From Pedobacter sp. BAL39 (lineage in GTDB: Bacteria > Bacteroidota > Bacteroidia > Sphingobacteriales > Sphingobacteriaceae): DNA of 64,000 bases. Numbering within the stretch: the first letter of the stretch is position 1; each line of letters opens with the position of its first letter. The translations under genes were made by a program, and so were the position numbers. The notes under the pieces were generated by a model, which was given only the letters and a program-made list of their open reading frames with translations, was not told the DNA's origin and did no database searches. The stretch spans positions 186,001-250,000 of the forward strand of contig NZ_ABCM01000002.1 in NCBI RefSeq assembly GCF_000170795.1, written 5' to 3'. Positions 35,899 through 44,826 of this stretch are shown here, piece after piece.

Positions 35899-37265
35899 AA
35901 ACCTGCTGCTCCCGCTGCTGATACTTTGGAAGTGAAACTGGATGTGCTGTTGATCGCTTTGTCCTGAGTGGTGTATACGTTATTGTATTGAGTGATTTTG
36001 ACATCGCTCATGTTGTTGATCATATTGCCAATGGCTCCCTTGTCAGTTTTAAGATCGAAGCCAAGGTTATTGTAATATTCCAATGTACCACCTGTATTGT
36101 ACAGATCCAGTATCTGACCTTCCCAATCTTCAGAGGTGTTCATTTTTCCAACAGTGTTGTTGTATACTTTGGCGTTAGCATAGGTGCTTTTTCCCGGATA
36201 AATTTGTTTATCAAACATTTGAAGTTCAAAACCACCATATTTAGAGGTGTTGTAACATAAATTATGATAGATTTCAACAGTTACAGGAGTGCTTCCTCTG
36301 GAGTAAAGATTTAGTCTGATAGAGTTTCCCTGATAGTTAGTCAGCTTGTTATGGTGGAATTTTCCATTTCCTTCCATATAGAAGACACCATTGTGATTGG
36401 TTCTGTTCTGATTGATGTTATTCACAACGTTGTGGTGAATGTCAAAATCCTGAACATTATAGAAATTGCAGACCTGACCAACATTTGGGGAGTTTTGGAA
36501 AATGTTATTGGCAATCTCCACGTCTTTAAACAGACCTGTATCTTCACCTGTGTTTCTATCTAGACGACCACCAAATACGATAGTTCCGGCGTTTTCAAAT
36601 AAACAGTTGAGGATTTTGAAACCTTCTGTTCTGCTGGCAGATGTTCCGGTATAAGGAAAGGATGTTCCGTTGCTTTTATCGCCATAAATCGTATAGTCAA
36701 TCACGTTCACAAAACTCATGCTTTTCAAGGTGACACCGTTCATCTTACCTGCCATGACAATTGCACGGTATGAAATGTTGTTAAAGTTAAAGCCGTAAGG
36801 AATTTCCGGATTATTGTCGCCAGCGATGACGACGTTAGTGATGTTTTGTGTATTTAGAACATTAGTAATAAATACTTTTCCATCGTTTTTAATGTTGATT
36901 GGTTTTGTTGCGGTACCTGTTAAGTTTTTAATGGTCAGCGTTGTATAAGTACCGCCTTTGATTTTGATAAGTGAATTTGTAGCAAGCTTCAATGTCGATC
37001 CATCAATAGTAAGAGATCCTGATCCTGTGCCTAAATCATATACTACCTGATCACTTGGTTTTTCAGGTTCCGGTGTAGTCGGAGTTGCAGGTCTACCCGG
37101 AGTCTCTGTAGAGTCAGTTGCAGGTTCCTCTGGAGTTACAGGAACATCAATAATGTTTTCCGGTTGTAAAACTTCTCTCTTCTTACAAGAAGTCAGAATG
37201 ATAAAACCTAACAATAAGCAAATAATGTTAATCTTCTGGATGTTTCTGATTGATTTTGATGTCAT
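35895..37265 (-). CDS. Secreted right-handed beta-helix lipoprotein
   Basis: The protein is 456 residues from the ATG at 37265; the frame extends 17 codons further to a poor start. The signal ends LTSCKKRE (acylated Cys). A Pro/Thr/Glu-rich linker follows, then a region of repeated short strands with Asn ladders (FKDVEIANNIFQNS, DFDIHHNVVNNINQN, KFHHNKLTNY). This is a pectate-lyase-like parallel beta-helix of the NosD/parallel-beta-helix class. The catalytic type is not evident: it may be a polysaccharide lyase, an isomerase-like enzyme or only a binding protein. It overlaps the end of the acyltransferase by 4 bp. Confidence 0.8.
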   Translation of the reverse strand: MTSKSIRNIQKINIICLLLGFIILTSCKKREVLQPENIIDVPVTPEEPATDSTETPGRPATPTTPEPEKPSDQVVYDLGTGSGSLTIDGSTLKLATNSLIKIKGGTYTTLTIKNLTGTATKPINIKNDGKVFITNVLNTQNITNVVIAGDNNPEIPYGFNFNNISYRAIVMAGKMNGVTLKSMSFVNVIDYTIYGDKSNGTSFPYTGTSASRTEGFKILNCLFENAGTIVFGGRLDRNTGEDTGLFKDVEIANNIFQNSPNVGQVCNFYNVQDFDIHHNVVNNINQNRTNHNGVFYMEGNGKFHHNKLTNYQGNSIRLNLYSRGSTPVTVEIYHNLCYNTSKYGGFELQMFDKQIYPGKSTYANAKVYNNTVGKMNTSEDWEGQILDLYNTGGTLEYYNNLGFDLKTDKGAIGNMINNMSDVKITQYNNVYTTQDKAINSTSSFTSKVSAAGAAGF

Positions 37266-37688
37266 ATCCCTGTGTCTCCCTTGTTTCCTTATGCAATTGT
37301 AATAATTATTATACACAAAATATCAGATAGAAAATCAAGCAGACTGGTGATGGTAAATATTCCCTGTTTAAATACTTTAATTCCACGCATTGGGGAATGT
37401 TTTTCCCAAAATTTCTTACTCAGCCATTAATCGATGAATTTTTATATATGACTTTATTATGACAAACTAAGCTTTTAAACAGGTCGTTCTGTGTTGAAAC
37501 ATCATTTTTTTTGATCTTTAAGTTTACTGATACCCAAACCATTGAAATATTCTCTTTTGAGTTATGGAGCTGTGCAAAATTAAGGAGGCAAAAAAGAATT
37601 TCGCCATTACAAATGCGATATAATATTCAGAATATTATCGTTATTTTGTATTCACTAATTCACAGGAGAATGATTTTAATCAAATATT
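37266..37688. other. Intergenic region between divergent genes, no gene seen
   Basis: This 423 bp stretch is AT-rich and presumably holds promoters for the beta-helix lipoprotein (-) and the dehydrogenase pair (+). The minus strand carries a TAATTTTG box at 37582-37575 but no good -33. A 61-codon frame at 37511-37696 looks random. Confidence 0.55.
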
Positions 37689-38264
37689 TTGAATAGAAGA
37701 ACCTACATTAAAAGCATTCTTGCTGTAGGCGTTTTAGGGACAGCTTCCTATAGCCTTTTCAAGTGGTTAGACATCAATCAACCTATAGATGTAAAGTCAC
37801 TACAGGGGTATGAGCCTTTAATCGCAGAGCTTGCGGAGGTCATCATTCCCCGAACGGACACACCAGGAGCAAAAGATGCTTTTGTGCATCAGTTTATTAT
37901 TAAAGTGATACTCAACTGCAATCACGCCAGACAACAGCAGATTTTCATGCGGGGGCTGGAAGATCTTGAGCAGTATACCAACGATCAATATCAGCAGTCG
38001 TTCCTGAAATGCAGCCAGGCACAAAAAGAAAGCGTTGTACAATACTTTTCAGATCATGCAGCATATTCCACAGAGCTTCTGAACAAGGTTCAGAAGAGGC
38101 TCTGGGGTCAGAGCTTTTTTACCAAATTCAGAAACCTCACCGTCGAGGGCTATTGTTTGTCTGAGCCCGGCGCTACTCAAGGGCTTGCCTACGATTACAT
38201 TCCGGGGAATTTTATGGCCTGTGTACCGCTGCAGGCCAATCAAAAATCCTGGGCTACCAAATAA
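37689..38264 (+). CDS. Gluconate 2-dehydrogenase subunit 3-like protein
   Basis: The 191-residue protein begins with TTG at 37689. This gives MNRRTYIKSILAVGVLG, a double-arginine Tat-like signal typical of the family, and no in-frame ATG precedes it. The body has LAEVIIPRTDTPGAKDAFVHQFI, the conserved subunit-3 motif, and the end VEGYCLSEPGATQGLAYDYI. It lies 3 bp before the flavoprotein partner and would help to fold or export it. The pair oxidises a sugar or polyol in the periplasm; the substrate is unknown. Confidence 0.88.
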   Translation: MNRRTYIKSILAVGVLGTASYSLFKWLDINQPIDVKSLQGYEPLIAELAEVIIPRTDTPGAKDAFVHQFIIKVILNCNHARQQQIFMRGLEDLEQYTNDQYQQSFLKCSQAQKESVVQYFSDHAAYSTELLNKVQKRLWGQSFFTKFRNLTVEGYCLSEPGATQGLAYDYIPGNFMACVPLQANQKSWATK

Positions 38265-38267
38265 CAT

Positions 38268-39965
38268 ATGTATATAGCAGAAGAAAATAAAAACATGGAT
38301 ACCTACGATGCTATCGTAATCGGCTCTGGAATCAGCGGAGGTTGGGCGGCGATGGAGCTGTGTAAGAAGGGGCTGAAAACACTGTTGCTGGAGCGGGGAA
38401 GAGATGTTAAACACTTGGTGGATTATCCTACAGCGAACCTTAACCCATGGGATTTTGAACTTGGCTATAACAATACCGTTGCGGAGCTGGCCAAAGATCC
38501 TGTACATGGGCAGATTTATAATCCCGGAAATAAACACTTTTATGTGAGTGACACAGAACATCCATATATACAGGAAAAACCTTTCAATTGGTACCGGGGC
38601 TATCAGGTTGGTGGTCGTTCACTAATTTGGGGAAGGCAGTGTTACCGCCTGAGTGATCTTGATTTTGAAGCGAACCTTAAAGATGGAGTGGCTGTAGATT
38701 GGCCGATACGTTATCGTGATATTGCGCCCTGGTACAGCTATGTGGAACAACACATTGGCGTAAGTGGTAACAGGGAGCAGCTGAGCCAGCTGCCCGATGG
38801 TTCATTCTTGCCTCCAATGGAGCTCAACTGTATCGAACGGCACCTCAGGGATGAGATGAAGAAAAATGAGGCCTATGCGATGCTGACCATAGCCAGGGTG
38901 GCCAACCTCAGCAGAGGATGGGACAGTCGCGGGCCTTGTCAGAATAGAAATCTATGTGACAGAGGTTGTCCTTTTGGTGGTTATTTTAGCAGTAACAGTT
39001 CGACCATTCCAGCTGCAATGGCTACTGGAAACCTCACGCTCCGTCCTTTTTCCATTGTTACAGAGCTATTGTACGACGAGCAATCACAAAAAGCGAAGGG
39101 AGTGAGGGTGGTCGATAAATTGACGCACGAAGTGTTCGATTTCCATGCAAAGATTGTTTTTGTGAATGCTTCTACTATTGCTACTGCAGGCATTCTGCTC
39201 AACTCGAAGTCGTCCAGGTTTCCGAATGGTTTTGGGAATGACAGCGAGCAGGTCGGACATAATCTGATGGATCACCACTCTTCGGCAGGTGCAGCGGGAT
39301 ACCATGAGGACTTTCGGGATCAGTATTACAAAGGAAGAAGACCCTGTGGTTTTCTAATCCCCCGGTTCAGGAATCTCGGTGCGGATGAAAAATTAGGATT
39401 CAAGCGGGGATACAACATACAGGGCCATGGTGAGCGGCAGGAGTGGAGTGACCGGATGAACAACATCAGTGGATTTGGAAAAGATTTCAAAGCACAGCTG
39501 ACTACTCCTGGACCATGGACGGTCTGGATGGCTGGTTGGGGGGAGTGTCTCCCTTATTATGATAACAAGATCACACTCGATGAACAACTGAAAGACAGCT
39601 GGGGGCAGCCCTTAATCAAGGTCGATTTTTCTTTTGAGGAGAATGAGCACAAGATGATGGATGACATCAAAAGCCAGTCAGCGGAAATTCTGGAGCGGGC
39701 AGGATTTAAAGGTGTCAACTCGTTCAACTATAAAAAACCAGGTGGTTCTACAGTACATGAGATGGGAACTGTCCGTATGGGACGAGACCCTAAGACTTCT
39801 GTATTGAACGGGCACAACCAGATACATGCCGTCAAAAACGTCTTTATTACAGATGGGAGTTGCATGACTTCTTCAGCAAGTCAGAATCCATCACTAACCT
39901 ATATGGCATTAACGGCAAGGGCTTGCGATTATGCCGTAGCAGAACTCAAAAAAGGCAACCTGTAA
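38268..39965 (+). CDS. GMC-family FAD-dependent oxidoreductase
   Basis: The 565-residue protein starts with the dinucleotide-binding loop DAIVIGSGISGGWAAMELCK. GMC signatures follow: GYQVGGRSLIWGRQCYR near residue 108, a substrate domain, and the C-terminal ITDGSCMTSSASQNPSLTYM with the active-site His/Asn region in the NP-S motif. An alternative ATG is at 38295. It has no own signal, so the subunit-3 partner (3 bp upstream) may carry it through Tat. A Cys-rich stretch (CQNRNLCDRGCPFGG) resembles the Cys-rich insert of the gluconate/fructose dehydrogenase subgroup. Confidence 0.9.
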   Translation: MYIAEENKNMDTYDAIVIGSGISGGWAAMELCKKGLKTLLLERGRDVKHLVDYPTANLNPWDFELGYNNTVAELAKDPVHGQIYNPGNKHFYVSDTEHPYIQEKPFNWYRGYQVGGRSLIWGRQCYRLSDLDFEANLKDGVAVDWPIRYRDIAPWYSYVEQHIGVSGNREQLSQLPDGSFLPPMELNCIERHLRDEMKKNEAYAMLTIARVANLSRGWDSRGPCQNRNLCDRGCPFGGYFSSNSSTIPAAMATGNLTLRPFSIVTELLYDEQSQKAKGVRVVDKLTHEVFDFHAKIVFVNASTIATAGILLNSKSSRFPNGFGNDSEQVGHNLMDHHSSAGAAGYHEDFRDQYYKGRRPCGFLIPRFRNLGADEKLGFKRGYNIQGHGERQEWSDRMNNISGFGKDFKAQLTTPGPWTVWMAGWGECLPYYDNKITLDEQLKDSWGQPLIKVDFSFEENEHKMMDDIKSQSAEILERAGFKGVNSFNYKKPGGSTVHEMGTVRMGRDPKTSVLNGHNQIHAVKNVFITDGSCMTSSASQNPSLTYMALTARACDYAVAELKKGNL

Positions 39966-39989
39966 CAACATACAAATAAAAGTTAGCCA

Positions 39990-40023
39990 AACGGGCTGCT
40001 AAAATGATTTCAGCAGCCCGTTT
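39990..40023. terminator. Rho-independent terminator between converging genes
   Basis: An 11-bp stem AACGGGCTGCT/AGCAGCCCGTT has an 11-nt loop and is followed by a T-rich run on the plus strand. It lies between the GMC gene (+) and the HAD phosphatase gene (-). Confidence 0.8.
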
Positions 40024-40078
40024 GTATTTTAGCGTATTGACAGGTTGGTGCGCCATAATTTACGTAAGGCGCTCACAG

Positions 40079-40687
40079 CTAGTAGGAGCGGTAAAAGGCA
40101 TGATCAGCGAGTGCCAGCAGTTCGGTGTCGCCGTTGCTGTCTCCATAGGCATAAAGCTCATAATCATTGCGGTCAGGATATTGAGCGAGCAGGCGGTTCA
40201 CTTTTTCCGCACCATGACAGTTTTTAGTCAAAAATTTTCCCGTTATCGTGTCCTGAACAACCTCCAGCTGCGTTGCCAACACGGTATCGATGGATTGTTT
40301 ACTGGCCCATGGTTTGATCCAATTTTCCGCAGATGCACTAATGATGACCACTTCGTGTCCCATTTCCTGGTGCCATTTGATCTTTTTTAAGGCTTCTGGA
40401 TTGATTAGCCGTTCAATGGTGGGGATGAAATTTTGTGAGAGTTCATCAAATTTAACCAGCTTGAAACCTGCAAAGAATGTCTTGAACAACTTTTCCTTCG
40501 CATGGTAATTTGGAATCACCTTCAGTTTGAACATCAGCAAGGAGGGGATCATGGAAAGGGTACCGAGGAACAATTTCCCCATTTTTTGTGCATGCCATAT
40601 AAAAACCGGTAAGGTATCTCTGGTGGTGATGGTGCCATCGAAGTCAAATGCGGCGATGACTTTTTTTTCTGTTCGGGTGTTTTGCAT
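40079..40687 (-). CDS. HAD-IB family phosphatase
   Basis: The 202-residue protein has motif I FDFDGTITTRDTL with both Asp residues (unlike the Ter HAD protein), motif II VVIISASAENW, a Lys before KVNRLLAQYP, and motif IV YAYGDSNGDTELL. It belongs to the phosphoserine-phosphatase-like HAD-IB group. On the minus strand after UbiA-like and GT-C-like genes, it is well placed to dephosphorylate a lipid-linked phosphoribose. In other bacteria HAD-IB domains are fused to UbiA-type enzymes, which supports the link. The gap to the upstream gene is 25 bp. Confidence 0.85.
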   Translation of the reverse strand: MQNTRTEKKVIAAFDFDGTITTRDTLPVFIWHAQKMGKLFLGTLSMIPSLLMFKLKVIPNYHAKEKLFKTFFAGFKLVKFDELSQNFIPTIERLINPEALKKIKWHQEMGHEVVIISASAENWIKPWASKQSIDTVLATQLEVVQDTITGKFLTKNCHGAEKVNRLLAQYPDRNDYELYAYGDSNGDTELLALADHAFYRSY

Positions 40688-40712
40688 CAGGTTAAAACGG
40701 TTAATATAAATG

Positions 40713-42356
40713 TCAGGGCATCAGGAATTCGGCATCAGAACAAATGATGGTTTCCCGCTTTGGATCATTGCCAATCTCTTTCACTACATAAGGAATTCCA
40801 AGTTCCATGAATCTGACGCGGTTCGCGGTTGAAGCTCCCCAGTTTACTGTAATCGGCTGTTTCGCTGCTTTCAAAGTATGCATCTGCTCATCAATCATCC
40901 GGGTCATCATCCAGTTGAACCTCAGGCCGAGCAGCGTAAAACTCATGTTGACGAGGAATATTACATATATTGCAGTTTTCAAAAAGCGAAATCTGTTTTT
41001 GTCGGCCAGACGTTCCGTCATCAAGAGGAAGGTTAAGGGCACACACCAGAGTTGAGGGGTATACCTTGCCCACCAGGATTCAGGTATGATGATGATGGAA
41101 ACCGTAATTACGCCGAGGAAATAAATCCAGTTTTTCAGACTGTGCCATCCAGGACGTTGTCCGATCAGCAGCATCAATAACAACAGGTGACTGAGTATGA
41201 AAATAGCGCTGAATAAAGGTCCGAAACCAGCAATGCGGGTATCAATCTGATAAGCACCCACAACATCTGTTTTATTAATGCTGAACGGCAGTTTCATGGT
41301 TACCTCTTTTCCGTTTCCAACCATTACATTGTCTGTACGCGCAAAAAGAGAAGTGAAAAACTTATCAAACATATTTCTTCCCTCAAAACCATTGGGAAGA
41401 TTATGTGTCATAATATCTACTGTTTTTTTTCCCATCAATGGGTAAAAAGGGTGTCCGAATTCCGTGGTGTTGACCAGGTAAGGATTGTAACCCACAACAG
41501 CAACCGAAATAAGCCCGGAGGCCAGCGCCGTGTACAACGTGCTTTTTAGCACGTCTATCCGCTTGTTGATGAGCAGCCATAGTAGGAATGCAGCACTGAA
41601 AAGCACGATGTAGACCAGACTGGTAAACTTGATGTTGCCTGCAATGATGATGACTACGGAAAGCAGCATCAGGTTGGTAGGGTTCGCATTTCTTGTAATG
41701 AGCAATATGGTGACGAGAAAACAAATCAGTATCAGTGACAATTGACCATCTACATACGTGCTGATCAGCTGATTCACGGTTACCGGATTAAAGCAGGCAA
41801 TAAAACCGATCAGTATCGATTTCCTTGTCGGCAATTTATCAAATGACAACAGACAGGAAAGTGTTAAACAAAATGTGGCCGCCAGTATGATGAGGTTTGT
41901 GGCTTTCCCAGCTTCAATTTTATTAATCATGCTATAGATTGCGCTTTGGGGAAGCTCCACACCTTTAGCATAGTGGTTGATATAGATGGCCATATTGACC
42001 GAGTCGGGCAATAATGCCTTTACCGGATTCCAGCCATTCTTAAGCTGATAAATGCCTTCCATGTGGTAAGACTGGCCATCATAAGACACATCGTAGAAAT
42101 ATAAAGAACAAAGAATGGAAGCAATGATAATGGAGATACTGATCAGTACCGCTTTTATGGCAATGTTGCGACTCGCCTTTCCAAAGTAGAAAAAAGTCGC
42201 ACTACTCAGCAGAAAGGCAAATGGAAATTGCCAGGGACCTACTGGCACATTGACAAAAAATCCTACCGATATGACCAGCAGGACTGCCGCGATGGTCCCC
42301 AATAGGATTGCCCCTGTGAAAAAAAGCGTCTTTATAGGATCAGTCTGTCCGGACAT
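40713..42356 (-). CDS. Large GT-C-like membrane protein (copy 2)
   Basis: The 547-residue protein has about 12 membrane helices and is paralogous to the plus-strand protein at 20135-21880. Shared blocks are FYDVSYDGQSYHMEGI, LLPDSVNMAIYINHYAKG, IPESWWARYTPQLWCVPL and VNWGASTANRVRF. The acidic loop residues suggest a lipid-phosphate sugar donor. The ATG follows the UbiA stop by 1 bp, so the two proteins are made together. This favours a polyprenyl-linked sugar as the donor. No named family is recognised. Confidence 0.75.
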   Translation of the reverse strand: MSGQTDPIKTLFFTGAILLGTIAAVLLVISVGFFVNVPVGPWQFPFAFLLSSATFFYFGKASRNIAIKAVLISISIIIASILCSLYFYDVSYDGQSYHMEGIYQLKNGWNPVKALLPDSVNMAIYINHYAKGVELPQSAIYSMINKIEAGKATNLIILAATFCLTLSCLLSFDKLPTRKSILIGFIACFNPVTVNQLISTYVDGQLSLILICFLVTILLITRNANPTNLMLLSVVIIIAGNIKFTSLVYIVLFSAAFLLWLLINKRIDVLKSTLYTALASGLISVAVVGYNPYLVNTTEFGHPFYPLMGKKTVDIMTHNLPNGFEGRNMFDKFFTSLFARTDNVMVGNGKEVTMKLPFSINKTDVVGAYQIDTRIAGFGPLFSAIFILSHLLLLMLLIGQRPGWHSLKNWIYFLGVITVSIIIIPESWWARYTPQLWCVPLTFLLMTERLADKNRFRFLKTAIYVIFLVNMSFTLLGLRFNWMMTRMIDEQMHTLKAAKQPITVNWGASTANRVRFMELGIPYVVKEIGNDPKRETIICSDAEFLMP

Positions 42357-42357
42357 A

Positions 42358-43239
42358 TCAGATCTTCAGATAGATGATCAGGAAAAATGAAACAATCCAG
42401 CCTAATAGGATCACCTGAAGAAATCTGTTTTTTAAGAGTACCGTAGTTGGACTACCGGTAATCAGCCATACAAAGGTCAGCTGCAGGTAACGTAAAACAC
42501 CAAGGATTACAAAAAATGAGGTCAGGTATACGTTATTTCCAAAATGCTGTTTGATTTCCGGTGAAGTACAGTACATGACGTAACAAACAACAACAACCGT
42601 CGCCATTACGGTAATGGCGACATTCAGAAATTCAAGATTGTATCCTTCCAGATTCTTTCTGGCTTTCTGGCCTGTTTGTACATAATTAAATACATCGTCA
42701 CGACGCTTGGCGAGTGCGAGAAACAAGGCTAGCACAAGCGTCATCAGAATGATCCATTGGGATAATTGCGTGTCAGTCGCTTCTCCACCAATCAGGATCC
42801 TAAGTACGAACCCTGTGGCAATGAGCATGATGTCCAGCAGGGAGATGTGTTTTAGTTTAACAGTATAAGCAATATTCTGCAGCAGGTAAACGCCCGCAAT
42901 GAACATGACCGTAGTATCCCCAAGAATGCCAAAAAGGGCAGCGGCGATGAGCAATAAAATGACAATTAAAAAGATTCCTTCTTTTTTTGTTACCGCACCA
43001 CTGGCCAGAGGCCTGTTTCTTTTGGTGGGGTGGATTCTGTCAGCTTCAATATCCAGCATGTCATTAAAGACATATACAGCACTAGCAAGGAGGGAGAACC
43101 CGGTAAAAGTAATCAGCAGGTTATAAATGACGCCAGGATCCCAAAGCTTTAAAGCAAAAAACGCGGGAAGGAAGATAAACAGGTTTTTACTCCATTGAGG
43201 TATCCTGATTAAACGAAGGTAAGAGGCAATCTTTGACAT
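42358..43239 (-). CDS. UbiA-type prenyltransferase, probably polyprenyl-phosphate phosphoribosyltransferase
   Basis: The 293-residue protein has about nine membrane helices. The first Asp-rich motif, NDMLDIEADRIHPTKRNRPL near residues 59-78, and the second region ATGFVLRILIGGEATD match the decaprenyl-phosphate phosphoribosyltransferase (Rv3806c-type) branch of UbiA rather than quinone enzymes. That branch transfers phosphoribose from PRPP to polyprenyl phosphate. It is the first gene of the minus-strand module with GT-C-like and HAD genes; a promoter-like element precedes it. A role in making a pentose donor for the exopolysaccharide is inferred. Confidence 0.85.
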   Translation of the reverse strand: MSKIASYLRLIRIPQWSKNLFIFLPAFFALKLWDPGVIYNLLITFTGFSLLASAVYVFNDMLDIEADRIHPTKRNRPLASGAVTKKEGIFLIVILLLIAAALFGILGDTTVMFIAGVYLLQNIAYTVKLKHISLLDIMLIATGFVLRILIGGEATDTQLSQWIILMTLVLALFLALAKRRDDVFNYVQTGQKARKNLEGYNLEFLNVAITVMATVVVVCYVMYCTSPEIKQHFGNNVYLTSFFVILGVLRYLQLTFVWLITGSPTTVLLKNRFLQVILLGWIVSFFLIIYLKI

Positions 43240-43262
43240 TTATAGATGGTATGATATGTAAG

Positions 43263-43294
43263 CAAATATAACTATATTTTTTGGACGTCATCAA
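43263..43294 (-). promoter_or_regulatory. Promoter of the UbiA module
   Basis: The minus strand reads TTG (43294-43292), a 21-bp spacer, then TATATTTG (43270-43263). This is a good match to the Bacteroidota -33/-7 pair and ends 24 bp before the UbiA ATG at 43239. Confidence 0.6.
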
Positions 43295-43317
43295 TGACTC
43301 CGGATGTATAACAAATT

Positions 43318-43713
43318 TTAAGCCTTAAAAACAATATACTTTTTTGTCAGGAAGTTAAAGGCAGCAACAAGTATAATCGCCAAAGCCTTACAGAGGCGAA
43401 TATCCAGATGGACGATTTCAAAGAAAAACCATAGAATGCTCTGGTTGAGCACAATGGCCAATATAGAGAAAATCACGAAAGAGATGAACTCGTCTCTTTT
43501 TGAATACCTGCTTTTTTCAAAAACGTAAGCTCTGGACAACCAATAATTAATGGTGATGGCCAGGACGATGGAGACCACATTCGCGATGATATATCTGATG
43601 GTGAATGTGCTGATCAGGAAGTTAAAACTCAGGTACTCAAAAGTTGCGCAGAAAAGGCCAACCAGAAGGAACCGGAATAACTGAAGCTTGAATATGGATT
43701 TAATGAATTCCAA
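43318..43713 (-). CDS. GtrA-family membrane protein
   Basis: The protein is 131 residues from a TTG at 43713, giving LEFIKSIFKLQLFRFLLVG. An open frame reaches 43884 but that part lies inside the upstream GT14 gene and is not GtrA-like. It has four membrane helices, with the family blocks NFLISTFTIRYIIANVVSI, INYWLSRAYVFEK and the end FNFLTKKYIVFKA. GtrA proteins are thought to flip or hold polyprenyl-phosphate-linked sugars. The start is 10 bp after the GT14 stop, so they are co-transcribed. Confidence 0.85.
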   Translation of the reverse strand: MEFIKSIFKLQLFRFLLVGLFCATFEYLSFNFLISTFTIRYIIANVVSIVLAITINYWLSRAYVFEKSRYSKRDEFISFVIFSILAIVLNQSILWFFFEIVHLDIRLCKALAIILVAAFNFLTKKYIVFKA

Positions 43714-43723
43714 AATGGATAGG

Positions 43724-44608
43724 CTAGTGGTTAATGTCTGTTGGTTGTGTAACGGATAAAATGGCGCCGTCGATTTTATTGAGAATGGCAGCATCAATGT
43801 CCTGATCAAACTTCCTCGCATACAGCATGCCCGATTTCTGTATGGTATTGAAGTCGCCGATACCCAGCACCTTCGGACTTGCATTTCCCTCAGACCAGTC
43901 TATGTAACGGAGACTGTTGTTGATCACATTTTTTTTAAAAGGAGAGTTCATGATCAGTGTAGGGATCACAAATTCATCCGTTCCCCAGCAGAGTTTAAGG
44001 AAATTCTGCAGCTTGGTGTCTTCCTGGAACACCTTGTTGATGTGTACTGCGCATTCCCAGTCTATGGTCCACCAGGTAGATTTATTTCCTCCGTACAAAG
44101 TGGTGTAACCCGGAAATTTTCTCGCAGGCGTGATTTTATTCAATACCCGTTCGATCAGGTATTTTCCTTTCATTTTGAAATCTGTGAGGTGATACTTTTC
44201 ATACCTGTGAAAAGCCTTTTTCCACCAGTGAGAATCTGAAGACGTCTCATAAGAGATGAACGTTTTTCCCTGATGGCTCAGCATGAAGTCATAAATGTGC
44301 TGTGTGGACTGAATGGGATAATCCTGTCCGCTCATCAGGTTGATAAATCCATATTCTTTTCCCGAATTTACCACAGCATCAATCACATTGAAAATGGCTT
44401 TGAGGATGCTGAAGCCCCCCCAGTTACATTGAATGCGGTGGTCCAGGAAGGTGACCTGGGGCAGCTTCAACAGGTGCTGAAATTCTGATGCGGGAACTTT
44501 GGCGTCAACATGTACATAGAAATCGGATTCGGGATGCCTCAGCGACTCAATCAACCTATCCAACTGAGCCATATTTTTGTGTATGATAATGATATGTGCA
44601 ATGCGCAT
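43724..44608 (-). CDS. GT14-type glycosyltransferase, copy 2
   Basis: I chose the ATG at 44608, giving MRIAHIIIIHKN; an upstream ATG adds 13 residues. The protein shares the GT14 order with copy 1: FYVHVDAKV, IQCNWGGFSILKAI, LMSGQDYPIQS, then GGNKSTWWTIDWE and LCWGTDEFVIPTLIMN. It is cytosolic. It is transcribed with GtrA, so it may act on, or prime, a lipid-linked sugar; that is inference from position. Confidence 0.9.
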   Translation of the reverse strand: MRIAHIIIIHKNMAQLDRLIESLRHPESDFYVHVDAKVPASEFQHLLKLPQVTFLDHRIQCNWGGFSILKAIFNVIDAVVNSGKEYGFINLMSGQDYPIQSTQHIYDFMLSHQGKTFISYETSSDSHWWKKAFHRYEKYHLTDFKMKGKYLIERVLNKITPARKFPGYTTLYGGNKSTWWTIDWECAVHINKVFQEDTKLQNFLKLCWGTDEFVIPTLIMNSPFKKNVINNSLRYIDWSEGNASPKVLGIGDFNTIQKSGMLYARKFDQDIDAAILNKIDGAILSVTQPTDINH

Positions 44609-44826
44609 TTTGATCACCAGTAAATAAGTTTTGAAGTATAAAAACAAAGAATTTGCCTGTCGAAGATACGCTTTCTTTGTTTTTTTTCCTAATTACTTCC
44701 TACTCCTTTTTAGAATCGCAATGAGTAGCATCACAATTCAGCACCCCTGGATTTTGATGTTGTGGTTCAAAACGATTATAGCTATCTTTCCTCCGATTAA
44801 CCTAACCCAGTCACATCCCCAGATTA

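Noticed and set aside
37511..37696. 61-codon plus-strand frame in the intergenic region
   Set aside because: No hydrophobic or family pattern, overlaps the start of the dehydrogenase subunit, AT-rich chance frame.
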